In this document: positions 36,130 through 44,352 of the stretch, one piece after another
How the letters are laid out: each line of letters starts with the position of its first letter
Position numbering within the stretch: the first letter of the stretch is position 1
Origin: Natronorubrum halophilum
GTDB lineage: Archaea; Halobacteriota; Halobacteria; Halobacteriales; Natrialbaceae
NCBI RefSeq assembly: GCF_003670115.1
Contig: NZ_QQTY01000004.1
Span: 372,001-436,000, forward strand
DNA: 64,000 bases
Direction of reading: 5' to 3'
The notes under the pieces: generated by a model
Database searches by the model: none
Told to the model about the DNA's origin: nothing
Seen by the model: the letters and a program-made list of their open reading frames with translations, nothing else
Made by a program: the position numbers and the translations under genes

Positions 36130-36819
36130 TCAGTTGTCGTCAGTGCGTTCCGTCTCCTCTTCGTCCTCGTCGGCAGATCTCTCGAGCAACTCCTCGATTT
36201 CGTCCTCGCGAGGACGACGGTCGATGCGCTCGTCGACGGCTTTGACCTCCGCTTGCATCTCCTCGAGTTGTTCTCCGACGGTTCGCTCGACGGCCTCTTC
36301 GACGGTCTCGCCGACCGTCTTCTCGACCGTCTCGCTGACGCTCTCCTCGACCGTCTCCCCAACTTTCTCCTCTACCGTCTCGCTGACGCTCTCCTCGACC
36401 GTTTCTCCAACTTTCTCCTCTACCGTCTCGCTGACACTCTCCTCGACCGTTTCTCCAACTTTCTCCTCTACCGTCTCGCCGACGCTCTTCTCGACCGTTT
36501 CTCCAACTTTCTCCTCTACCGTCTCGCTGACACTCTCCTCGACGGTCTCGCCGACGCTCTTCTCGACCGTTTCGCCCACGCTTTCTTCGACCGTCTCGCT
36601 GACGCTCTCCTCGACCGACTCCTGGACGGCCCTAGTCATCCAGTCGGGGTCGAAGCGCGCCATCTTCCAGACGACGTGGATGACGTACGAGGCGAACACC
36701 CCCACTCCGAACGCGATTCCGACGTTCGTGCCGAGAACCATGATTAGCACGATCGAGAGGGCGATCAACGCCCCGTAGGCGAGGTCCACGGCCGCATCGA
36801 CCCGGACCGGACTCAGCAT
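36130..36819 (-). CDS. Membrane-anchored protein with 13 tandem 8-residue repeats
   Basis: 229 residues. Two N-terminal membrane helices (DLAYGALIALSIVLIMVLG and GIAFGVGVFASYVIHVVW) are followed by MARFDPDWMTR. Then come 13 near-identical octads of the form V-E-(E/K)-(S/K/T)-V-(S/G)-E-T at residues 69-172, and a charged C-terminal helix (MQAEVKAVDERIDRRPRED). Val at every fourth position makes one hydrophobic stripe on a long, strongly acidic helix, probably cytoplasmic and oligomeric. No known function. It lies between two phosphate-transporter genes, on the opposite strand. Confidence 0.75.
   Translation of the reverse strand: MLSPVRVDAAVDLAYGALIALSIVLIMVLGTNVGIAFGVGVFASYVIHVVWKMARFDPDWMTRAVQESVEESVSETVEESVGETVEKSVGETVEESVSETVEEKVGETVEKSVGETVEEKVGETVEESVSETVEEKVGETVEESVSETVEEKVGETVEESVSETVEKTVGETVEEAVERTVGEQLEEMQAEVKAVDERIDRRPREDEIEELLERSADEDEEETERTDDN
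36304..36615 (-). repeat. 24-bp tandem repeat inside the coding region
   Basis: Thirteen 24-base units encoding VE(E/K)xV(S/G)ET. Alternate units are nearly identical (48-base higher-order period with VEESVSET/VEEKVGET), which suggests recent slippage or unequal recombination. Confidence 0.8.
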
Positions 36820-37219
36820 AGCCGATCGCCACCGTCACGGACGAGTCGGAGGGGTTCCACGCGTTCGTCGACGAGATCGATCCCGACGCGGCGGGGAGGC
36901 GATCCAGTTCGCCCCCGATGGTCTCTCGAGTCGAATTTCCGGTCGAAGTACATGATACTGTATTCCATGCGATGACTGTTGAAGTTCTTTAGGATCGAGC
37001 GTCTCCGTGAACCGCCTCGAGGTACTCGGCCCGTCCGGTTCGTCGACCGTCGCTCGGGGGACGGTTCCGACGATAGCGGCGACTGATTCGGACCGGCGAC
37101 GCAGTCGGCCGGCTACTCGAGCGATTCGAGGTCGAAACTGACGCGGACCGGCAGGGTATCGGTTTCGTTCGGAAGACGCTCCACCGCCTGTAGTTGACGC
37201 CCGCGGCCGAAAATGGGCG
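36820..37219. other. Intergenic region between divergent genes
   Basis: About 400 bases with no recognisable gene. The promoter of the PiT gene lies just beyond at 37221. Confidence 0.5.
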
Positions 37220-37220
37220 C

Positions 37221-37226
37221 GTTTTT
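37221..37226 (+). promoter_or_regulatory. TATA box of the second PiT gene
   Basis: TTTTTA centred about 28 bases before the GTG at 37252. It supports GTG as the start over the ATG at 37213, which would lie upstream of the promoter. Confidence 0.5.
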
Positions 37227-37251
37227 AGGGACGGAACGTGTTGGATCTGGT

Positions 37252-38433
37252 GTGACAGAAGTACTGCTTATCGTGGGGCTCATCGTTGCAGTCTTCGTCG
37301 GCTACAATATCGGTGGTGCGACGACGGGACCGGCGTTCGGTCCTGCCGTCGGAGCCAACGTAATTACGAAACTGATGGCGGCCGGACTGATGTCGATTTT
37401 CTTCTTCGTTGGCGCGATCACGATCGGCCCGGAGGTCGTCACGACCCTGGGAGGCGAACTCGTGAACACGACCGATATATTCACCCTCCGATCGAACGTC
37501 GCCGTCCTCTTTTTCATCGGCGGCGCGCTGTTCGTCGGTAACTACTTCGGCGTCCCCGCCTCGACGTCGATGACCGCGGTCGGTGCGATCGCCGCCCTCG
37601 GCCTCGCGACCGGAGAACTCGACGTCGCGGTCTTAGGCGAGATCGTCATCTGGTGGGTCGTCGCCCCGATCATCGGGTTCTGGGTGGCCGGCGTCATCGG
37701 TCGTTACTTCTATCCGCGCATCAACGCGTGGATCGCGATCGAGGGGAACCGGGAGGGGCGGCAGATGATCACCGTCGATCGATCGGGACCGGTTCCGCGA
37801 CTCCAGTTCGGGGAGAACGCGGATCGCCGAGAGATCACCGGTGCCTTCGTGGTCGTCGGAATCGGCTGTCTGATGGCCTTTTCCTCGGGAACGAGCAACA
37901 TCGCGAACGCGATCGCCCCGATCTACGGCACCGGAGACGTCGACATGATCCCGCTCGTCCTGATCGGTTCGGCGGCCGTCTCGGTTGGCTGTTTCACGAT
38001 CGCCCGCCGGACCCTCGACACGCTCGGGAACGACATCACGAACCTCCCGCTGACGGCAGCGATCGTCGTCGCGGTCATCAGTTCGACGATCGTGATCGGC
38101 CTCTCGTCCATCGGCATCCCCGCGAGTTTCGTCGTCATCGCGACGATGTCCATTATCGGCCTCGGCTGGGGTCGGGCGACCCGGACGACGACGCTCTCGG
38201 ACGTCCGAAAGGGCGAGGAGACGCGGGTTTCCGTGGGGGCGCTCACCGCCGAGGAGGAAGGCGAACGGGCCCCGGGTATCGGCGAAGAAAAGCCGGAGGA
38301 TATCCCGAGAGCGTCGGATCTCTTTAATCCCTCGACCACGGCTCGAGTGATCATCATGCAAAACGTCGTGCCGCTCATCTCGACGGTCGGGGCGTTCCTC
38401 ACCTTCCGATTCGTGCCGATCTTCGGCTTTTGA
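37252..38433 (+). CDS. PiT-family inorganic phosphate transporter (paralogue)
   Basis: 393 residues from a GTG. The N-terminus MTEVLLIVGLIVAVFVGYNI aligns with the 34366 paralogue (MVETVLLVGVIASIFVGFNI), and the TATA box spacing agrees. Second signature: MAFSSGTSNIANAIAPIYGT. The central loop is longer and charged (EGNREGRQMITVDRSG). The two paralogues share about half their residues by eye, so they are an old duplication. Confidence 0.9.
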   Translation: MTEVLLIVGLIVAVFVGYNIGGATTGPAFGPAVGANVITKLMAAGLMSIFFFVGAITIGPEVVTTLGGELVNTTDIFTLRSNVAVLFFIGGALFVGNYFGVPASTSMTAVGAIAALGLATGELDVAVLGEIVIWWVVAPIIGFWVAGVIGRYFYPRINAWIAIEGNREGRQMITVDRSGPVPRLQFGENADRREITGAFVVVGIGCLMAFSSGTSNIANAIAPIYGTGDVDMIPLVLIGSAAVSVGCFTIARRTLDTLGNDITNLPLTAAIVVAVISSTIVIGLSSIGIPASFVVIATMSIIGLGWGRATRTTTLSDVRKGEETRVSVGALTAEEEGERAPGIGEEKPEDIPRASDLFNPSTTARVIIMQNVVPLISTVGAFLTFRFVPIFGF

Positions 38434-38651
38434 CCGGCTAAATCTCACGAGCGGTTTTCGTGCAAATGCGATTCAGGACCACGGTGTGTGACACGACGAC
38501 GAATGCGGCAAACGATTCGAGACTTGTAAAGTGCGGTGTAACTTTTCGTTTTCTTTGCCGTTTTTCGACTCATCGTTCAACGAATAGTGACGTTCTTTGC
38601 TCCTAATGTTACAATTCCGAGTGAAAGACAATTTAGGACTGAACAGCAAGC

Positions 38652-38657
38652 TATACC
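38652..38657 (+). promoter_or_regulatory. TATA-like element of the ferredoxin gene
   Basis: TATACC about 26-31 bases before the ATG at 38683. Confidence 0.4.
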
Positions 38658-38682
38658 AGTGCGGGACTCGAATCGGCGATTG

Positions 38683-39072
38683 ATGCCCACGGTAGAATAC
38701 CTCAACTACGAAGTGCTGGACGACCACGGCTGGGAGATGGATGACGACGACCTCTTCGATGAGGCCGCAGACGCTGGCCTCGACGAAGAGGACTACGGTA
38801 CCCTCGACGTTGCCGAGGGTGAATATATCCTCGAGGCAGCCGAGGCGCAGGGCTACGACTGGCCCTTCTCCTGCCGGGCAGGTGCCTGTGCAAACTGTGC
38901 GGCCATCGTCTTCGAGGGTGAAATCGACATGGACATGCAGCAGATCCTCTCCGACGAGGAAGTCGAGGAGAAGAACGTCCGACTGACCTGCATCGGCTCC
39001 GCCGAGACCGACGAGGTCAAGATCGTTTACAACGCGAAACACCTCGACTACCTGCAGAACCGCGTCATTTAA
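38683..39072 (+). CDS. Halophilic 2Fe-2S ferredoxin
   Basis: 129-residue plant-type ferredoxin with the haloarchaeal hyperacidic N-terminal insertion ([20 protein letters not shown]). Cluster ligands: CRAGACANC (C-x4-C-x2-C) and the fourth Cys in VRLTCIGS. This is the main electron carrier of haloarchaeal 2-oxoacid oxidoreductases. It begins [17 protein letters not shown] like other Halobacteria ferredoxins, which fixes the start at 38683 instead of the upstream ATG at 38587. Confidence 0.97.
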   Translation: MPTVEYLNYEVLDDHGWEMDDDDLFDEAADAGLDEEDYGTLDVAEGEYILEAAEAQGYDWPFSCRAGACANCAAIVFEGEIDMDMQQILSDEEVEEKNVRLTCIGSAETDEVKIVYNAKHLDYLQNRVI

Positions 39073-39255
39073 ATCGTCGCTCGCGCGACGCCCCTTCGGG
39101 CGTTGCGTTCTCGTTCGTCGAATCGCCGTATACGCGACGAGCAGCGGCTGTACTCGAGTGCGCGTCACGTCGGATCGCGTCGCCGCCGCCTGCGTCGGTG
39201 ACGGTCAAACGCGGCGTGGTGCTCGCGACGGTGACGATGCCGCACGATCGCGGCC
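39073..39255. other. Intergenic region after ferredoxin
   Basis: CGCTCGCGCGACG...CGTTGCG palindromic sequence just after the ferredoxin stop may be a stem-loop terminator. Nothing else seen. Confidence 0.4.
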
Positions 39256-39435
39256 ATGGAAGACAACCCTCTTACTCGCTTACCGAACCAGCTCAGCGAA
39301 CTGGCGACGTCTCTCGACTGCAACGTGGACGTCGATTGGAGAACCGGAAACTGGAGAGCGGTCTGGATCGGGTTCGCCGTCGCGATCGTCGTCGCCGACG
39401 ACGTACCCCGGATCGAGGAGACGTCCGGGACCTGA
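39256..39435 (+). CDS. Possible small protein, 59 residues
   Basis: ATG at 39256 opens a 59-codon frame reading MEDNPLTRLPNQLSELATSL, then a WRTGNWRAVWIGFAVAIVVADD segment with a hydrophobic stretch and an acidic C-terminus. Composition and codon choice look like a haloarchaeal protein and are better than in the other frames here. No TATA box or homologue is recognised, so it remains tentative. Confidence 0.4.
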   Translation: MEDNPLTRLPNQLSELATSLDCNVDVDWRTGNWRAVWIGFAVAIVVADDVPRIEETSGT

Positions 39436-39781
39436 CCGTTCGCGGACGGATACGCACCGCGGCGATAACCGCGTGACCGGTCGTTCACGGACCGAGCGCG
39501 GACGGTAGCGTGGGATCGTGGGAGTAAAGAAATATTTCTCGTCGCCGTGTGCGAGAAATAGTAACCTAATCGGATCAGTGGAACCGGTCCCCGCCGACGG
39601 TTCTACATCGCGCGTTCGCGGGCCGGCCCGGTCGCCACGTTCGGCGGTCGTACCACGGACGTGCGAACGGGGCGCTGGGCTCGGTCGGTTCGGAGAGCGA
39701 CGGCTTCGCGCCGCAGGCATCGAATCGGCCGTACCGTCCCGTACGCGACCGACATTCCGCGGCTCGCTCGAGTCGCCGGAG
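39436..39781. other. Intergenic region before the glycosyltransferase gene
   Basis: About 345 bases downstream of the convergent GT-C gene. No gene seen; open frames are antisense continuations. Confidence 0.5.
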
Positions 39782-41131
39782 TTAGTCGCGGTCGATTCGA
39801 TCCGGCCACGTGCCGCACTCGCGCGCGTCCAACCGGTCGTCGGTCATCGAGATCCACCGCACCTCGTTCCAGCTCAGCCGGTAGTGACAGGTCTCCGGTT
39901 TCAGCTGCTCCCAGTAGATGGTCTGCATCGACGGGACGTCCCCGTCGGCCGGCGTTATCGGCAGCTCCTCGCCCTCCGGTTCGGCCTCCTGTTGCATCGC
40001 CTCCAGCGTGGATTGTGGCGACAGCGAGCTGTGGTTCCAGACCATTCCGGAGACGACGAGCAGTCCGACAACGGCGACGACGGCGACGATCGCTACCCGA
40101 CGGTGGCTCGTTCGAGCCGCGTCGCCGCCGCGACGGTCCGTCGTCGACCGCCACGACACCGCGCGCTCGACGGCGATAGCCACGCCGAACGCGACGAAGG
40201 CGAGCCAGAGGAGCGCGTCCGTCGCACCGTCCATGTCGACGAACAGGACCTGCAGGCCGAGGATCAAGCCGCCCGCCGGAACCCACCACCGCGATCGGTC
40301 GCGGACGACCGCGTCCGCCCAGCCGTAGACCGCCACCGGGATGAGCACCGATGCGTACCCGAACACGAGCAGTATCGAGTAGACGCGCTCCGCCAATGTG
40401 TACGGCGACCCTGCGACGAGCGGCGCGAGGATCGTCTGTACGATCATGGGAACGAGTGCGCCCGCGGCCGCGAATACGAGGACGACCGCCCCGGTCACGA
40501 CGCCACCTCCCGCGATCGCCGAGAGCGCGCCCCTTCCGCCGGCTCGCTGGTAGGCCATTCCGACGATCAGCGGCGCGAACGCGCCGCCCGATTGCCACGA
40601 ACCGGCGGCCAGCGCCGCGGCGACCCCGGCGAGGAACGGCCGGTCGCGGAGGGCGAGCGCGAGCGCCGCGACGCCGAAGAACAGCGCGTAGAACTGCGCT
40701 CGAACCCCTTGCATGGGGAGGATGAAGAGCGCCGGGAGGACGAACATCGAGAGGCCGGCGGCGATCGCGGCGATATCTTCGCCGGTGAGGAGGCGCGCCA
40801 CCCATCCGACGAGCAGGACGCTCGCGGCGGCGACGGTCACCGTGAGCGCCACGCTGAGGGCGTGTAGAACGAACATATCGCCGCCCGAGACGGCGGCGAG
40901 AGCGGCCGTGATCCCGAACGGTACGGGCGGGTTCACGTCCCAGACGTCGACGTACGGAACGCCGCCCTGGAGGACGTACCAGCCCGTGTGCTGGAAGAAC
41001 GCCGGATCGGTCACCATCGGCGGGTCCTCGACGCGATAGATGGCGAAGCCGACGACGAACATGAGCACGACGATCGGGCCGAGGACGACGAGCCAATCGG
41101 AGCGACGGCCGACGCGTGAACGCACGGCCAT
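39782..41131 (-). CDS. GT-C membrane glycosyltransferase (DolP-mannose mannosyltransferase-like)
   Basis: 449 residues, about 11 membrane helices. The N-terminal extracytoplasmic loop after helix 1 holds acidic residues (VEDPPMVTDPAFFQHTGWYV, then VDVWDVNPPVP), as in lipid-phosphate-sugar dependent GT-C enzymes. It ends with a soluble ~85-residue tail outside the membrane (WEQLKPETCHYRLSWNEVRW). It resembles haloarchaeal proteins annotated as DolP-mannose mannosyltransferase; the donor sugar here is unproven. It starts one base after the epimerase stop, so the two are cotranscribed. Confidence 0.8.
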   Translation of the reverse strand: MAVRSRVGRRSDWLVVLGPIVVLMFVVGFAIYRVEDPPMVTDPAFFQHTGWYVLQGGVPYVDVWDVNPPVPFGITAALAAVSGGDMFVLHALSVALTVTVAAASVLLVGWVARLLTGEDIAAIAAGLSMFVLPALFILPMQGVRAQFYALFFGVAALALALRDRPFLAGVAAALAAGSWQSGGAFAPLIVGMAYQRAGGRGALSAIAGGGVVTGAVVLVFAAAGALVPMIVQTILAPLVAGSPYTLAERVYSILLVFGYASVLIPVAVYGWADAVVRDRSRWWVPAGGLILGLQVLFVDMDGATDALLWLAFVAFGVAIAVERAVSWRSTTDRRGGDAARTSHRRVAIVAVVAVVGLLVVSGMVWNHSSLSPQSTLEAMQQEAEPEGEELPITPADGDVPSMQTIYWEQLKPETCHYRLSWNEVRWISMTDDRLDARECGTWPDRIDRD

Positions 41132-41132
41132 T

Positions 41133-42224
41133 TCAGATCCGCTTCGAGATCGTCTTCGCGACGGCGAGAGCGCCCTGGTCCCACGCGACGCGGTGGTCGA
41201 GTCCGGTCTCGTCGTCGACCTCGTCGACCTCGTAGTTCTCGAGATACCACTCGTACGTCTCCACGAGCGCCTCCCGGTTGGAGTACTCGGGCTCCCACCC
41301 GAGGCGTTTCAGCTTCTCGACGGAGACGTAGGAATCCTCGTGGGCCGTCTCGTAGACCCACGGGTACAGCGGCGAGAGGTTCAGTCGGTCCAGGACGCGA
41401 AGGACCGCGACCGTGAGGAAGGCGGGCGTTCCGATCGTGCGCTTGCCCGTCCCCGCGTAATCGATGGGAGCCTGAAAGTCCTCTCTCATCGTGGCGAACT
41501 CGTCGGCGCCGACGTTGAACGTATCGTTCACCTCGTCCTCGTCCCCGGTGAGCATCAGTTCGATGGCGGAGACGAGATCGCGGACGTGCAACAGCTGGTA
41601 CCGGTTGTTCCCCCGCCCGACCAGCGGGACGTTCGCACCGTCTTCGATCCAGTCGAACAGCACCTGGAACACGCCGAGTCGCTGCGGACCGACGAACGTC
41701 TTGGGACGGAGAACGGGAACGCACAGGCCCATGCGGCGGAAGTCCCGACAGATCTTCTCGGCCTGAATCTTGGCCCGTCCGTAAGGACCGACGCCGTCCA
41801 AGGGCGAGTCCTCGGTGATGGGATGTTCGTCGTGGGTCCCGTAAACCGACGTGGAGGAGACGTAACAAACCCGCTCGACGTCGCGGTCCGTCGCCGCCCA
41901 GAGCACGTTTCGCGTCCCGTCGATGGTCGTCTCCCGAATGCGGTCTGCGTCCCACAGGGGGAGCGCCGCCGCTGCGTGAACCACGGACGTAGCGCCGCTC
42001 TCCTCGAGCGCGTCGGTCACGGACGTCTCGCTCCGGACGTCACCCTCGACGAAGTCGATGTCGTCGGTGTCGTCCGCCGCGTCGAAGGGCTTGAGGTCGA
42101 ACGCAGTGACGTCCCACCCGCGGTCGCGGAAGTACTGACACGTGTGGAGACCGAGAAATCCGGTTCCGCCCGTAACGAGAACCGAACCGTTCGAGTCGTC
42201 GCCGGTGCGCGCACCATCGCTCAT
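41133..42224 (-). CDS. NAD-dependent epimerase/dehydratase (extended SDR)
   Basis: 363 residues from the ATG at 42224. NAD-binding VLVTGGTGFLGLHTCQYF, downstream VVHAAAALPLW, Ser-Ser-Thr segment VCYVSSTSVYG, and catalytic Tyr-x3-Lys in GPYGRAKIQAEK. It is an extended short-chain dehydrogenase of the nucleotide-sugar epimerase or lipid-linked sugar oxidoreductase type. TATTTACT sits at about -27 to -34. First gene of a two-gene transcript with the GT-C enzyme and divergent from the UbiA operon, so a role in making the sugar for that cluster is likely. Confidence 0.88.
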   Translation of the reverse strand: MSDGARTGDDSNGSVLVTGGTGFLGLHTCQYFRDRGWDVTAFDLKPFDAADDTDDIDFVEGDVRSETSVTDALEESGATSVVHAAAALPLWDADRIRETTIDGTRNVLWAATDRDVERVCYVSSTSVYGTHDEHPITEDSPLDGVGPYGRAKIQAEKICRDFRRMGLCVPVLRPKTFVGPQRLGVFQVLFDWIEDGANVPLVGRGNNRYQLLHVRDLVSAIELMLTGDEDEVNDTFNVGADEFATMREDFQAPIDYAGTGKRTIGTPAFLTVAVLRVLDRLNLSPLYPWVYETAHEDSYVSVEKLKRLGWEPEYSNREALVETYEWYLENYEVDEVDDETGLDHRVAWDQGALAVAKTISKRI

Positions 42225-42726
42225 CGTGGTATCGACTCCTCGAGACGACGAGTAAATAGTGTATCGCCGGCTAACAGTCGTATACCGAGTCAAATTTCCG
42301 CGTATTCGGCGAAACGAGAGCATTACCGCGGCGAACGATCGCCTGACTCGAGCGACCGCTCGTCGTGGTTCCCGCGGGTTCGTCCCGCGGTGAAACGGCG
42401 GTTTTCGCCTCACTTTTCAACCGACAGACCCATACTCGTTCCGTCATTTTCGCGCGAGCTAGTCGTCTCCGCGCCTCTCAACGGAGATATCTGCCGGTTC
42501 GCTCGGTGAACCGGATCACAGGTATGGAACACGAACCGCCGTTCAAATCACGGTTATCGCGTCGCGGTCTTTCGATCGCTCGGCTTGAATCGAGCAGTCC
42601 ACGGCGTCGGGAGCCGACGCTGCCGTTCTGACGACCGTTTTCTCGTTAGCTCGATATTGAGGTGCGTAACAGAGTGACAAGTAAGCCGCGTCTTTTTGCC
42701 GTCCTGTGTTCGAGAGACACCGATCG
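42225..42726. other. Shared control region of the divergent glycan operons
   Basis: About 500 bases between the epimerase and UbiA genes. It holds the epimerase promoter (below) and a T-rich stretch CTTTTTGCC (42689-42697) upstream of the UbiA gene. No gene is seen. Confidence 0.5.
42251..42258 (-). promoter_or_regulatory. TATA box of the epimerase/GT-C operon
   Basis: TATTTACT on the minus strand, 27-34 bases before the epimerase ATG. Confidence 0.5.
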
Positions 42727-43641
42727 ATGGCGGAAGTATACGCCGACCGAAGCCGGGTCGTGGTGGCCGTCTCCGGCCTGATCAAGGAGATACGCCCCTG
42801 GCAGTGGTACAAACAGAGCATTCTGCTCCTGGGGTTCGTGTTCTCCGAGAGCCTGTTCGATCCGGTGGCCGTTACGAACGTCTCTCTCGGCGTTGTCGCC
42901 TTCTGTGCCATCACGGGCGCGACGTACATCGGCAACGACATCGCCGACATCGAGGAAGATCGTAACCATCCGCGAAAGAAACACCGCCCCATCGCCAGCG
43001 GACAGGTTTCGATCCCCGTCGCGGTGATGTTCGGAGCGCTGCTCTTCGTCGGCGGACTCGCCCTCTCCTGGTATCTGGGTCCGCTGTTCGTGCTGATCGT
43101 CCTCGCGTACCTCGCTCAGAACGCGTTTTACTCCGTGTTCCTGAAACAGATCGTCATCGTCGACGCGATGGTCATCGCCATCGGGTTCGTGCTGCGAGCC
43201 GTCGCGGGCGTCGTCGCCATCGACGTCTACCTGAGTCCCTGGCTCGTCGTCTGTACGTTCCTCGGGGCGCTACTGCTGGCGTTCGGCAAGCGTCGCCACG
43301 AGATGATAGTCAGCGACGATCCGTCCTCGTCGCGCTCAATACTCGCCGAGTACACCGAGGAGATTCTCGACCAGTTTCTCGTCGTCGTCCTGGCGGCGCT
43401 TCTCGTCTCCTACTCGCTCTACACGGTCTTCGGCAGCGGACCGTGGATGATGTCCACGCTTCCGTTCGCCTTCTTCGCGGCCTTCCGATACCACTACCTC
43501 GCCTACACGCGGGATCTGGGCGGCGACCCGAAGTTCCTCTTCGCCGACCGTCCGTTCTTCATCAACCTCGTCGTCTGGGGCGTTCTGGTCGTCGGAGTTC
43601 TTTACGAGGTCCCGCTTTACCTCCTCGGAGCGATCGCGTGA
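42727..43641 (+). CDS. UbiA-family prenyltransferase, decaprenyl-phosphate phosphoribosyltransferase-like
   Basis: 304 residues, about eight or nine helices. The Asp-rich motif is NDIADIEEDRNHPRKKHRPI, near residues 75-94. The N-D-x2-D-x3-D-R-x-H-P-x-K-x2-R-P-I-A-S-G layout matches DPPR synthases (polyprenyl phosphate + PRPP), where the basic residues hold the 5-phosphate; ordinary quinone/heme prenyltransferases differ here. A second motif is GKRRHEMIV. If so, it makes polyprenyl-phosphoryl-5-phosphoribose at the membrane. It is followed after 28 bases by a PHP hydrolase and then a membrane protein: a three-gene operon. ATG at 42727 is preferred over 42706. Confidence 0.82.
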   Translation: MAEVYADRSRVVVAVSGLIKEIRPWQWYKQSILLLGFVFSESLFDPVAVTNVSLGVVAFCAITGATYIGNDIADIEEDRNHPRKKHRPIASGQVSIPVAVMFGALLFVGGLALSWYLGPLFVLIVLAYLAQNAFYSVFLKQIVIVDAMVIAIGFVLRAVAGVVAIDVYLSPWLVVCTFLGALLLAFGKRRHEMIVSDDPSSSRSILAEYTEEILDQFLVVVLAALLVSYSLYTVFGSGPWMMSTLPFAFFAAFRYHYLAYTRDLGGDPKFLFADRPFFINLVVWGVLVVGVLYEVPLYLLGAIA

Positions 43642-43669
43642 TTTCCGCCGTTCCCCCACCGAACACACC

Positions 43670-44350
43670 ATGACGCGCCGATACGATCTTCAGGTTCACA
43701 CGGACGCCTCGCCCTGCTCGAGCGCGCCGCCCGAGCGCGTCGCCGCGGCAGCGGTCGACGCCGGACTCGACGGCATTGCCGTCACCGACCACGATACGCT
43801 CGCGAACGTCGACGCCGTTCGGGACGCCGCGCCCGAGGGCCTCGAGGTGATCGCCGCGGTAGAGGTGACGACGACCGAGGGACACCTCCTGGCGCTCGAC
43901 GTCTCGAAGGCCCCGCCGCGGACCGACCCGCTGACGGCGATCGATCACGTCCACGACCAGGGGGGCGTCGCCGTCCTCTCGCACCCGTTCGACACGCTCC
44001 GGCAGTACTACGAGACGGACCTCGACGCCCTCGCCGACGCCGTCGACGGCGTCGAAGCGGTGAACTCCCGCTGCGTCCGCCGCCGATACAACGAGCGCGC
44101 CGCGGCGTTCGCGAGCGCCCGCGGTCTGCCGACGACCGGCGGGAGCGACGCCCACTTCCCGATGGAAGTCGGCCGCGCGTACACCAGCGTCGAGGGCGAC
44201 GGATCGCTCGCGGACGCCGTGCGGGACGGCCGCGTGCGGCCGGGCGGCCGCGGCCGGTACCTCTCCGGTCACGTCGCGACGAAGCTCCACCGGTTTCGAA
44301 CCGCCTCCGGTCGCACCGCCGCGAACCTCGTCTCGAGGAGGCTTCCGTAA
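43670..44350 (+). CDS. PHP-domain metal-dependent hydrolase/phosphatase
   Basis: 226 residues. PHP signatures: DLQVHTDAS, GIAVTDHDTLA, VLSHPFD and GGSDAHFPMEVG supply the His/Asp cluster for a trinuclear metal site. The family includes histidinol phosphatases and nucleoside 5-phosphate hydrolases such as RNase AM-type enzymes. Between the DPPR-like synthase and a membrane protein, a plausible task is removing the 5-phosphate from a phosphoribosyl lipid or a related sugar phosphate; that is inference. Confidence 0.87.
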   Translation: MTRRYDLQVHTDASPCSSAPPERVAAAAVDAGLDGIAVTDHDTLANVDAVRDAAPEGLEVIAAVEVTTTEGHLLALDVSKAPPRTDPLTAIDHVHDQGGVAVLSHPFDTLRQYYETDLDALADAVDGVEAVNSRCVRRRYNERAAAFASARGLPTTGGSDAHFPMEVGRAYTSVEGDGSLADAVRDGRVRPGGRGRYLSGHVATKLHRFRTASGRTAANLVSRRLP

Positions 44351-44352
44351 CG

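Noticed and set aside
42541-42560. GTTCAAATC resembling a tRNA T-loop
   Set aside because: Stem pairs only three bases and no anticodon arm or acceptor stem can be built around it.
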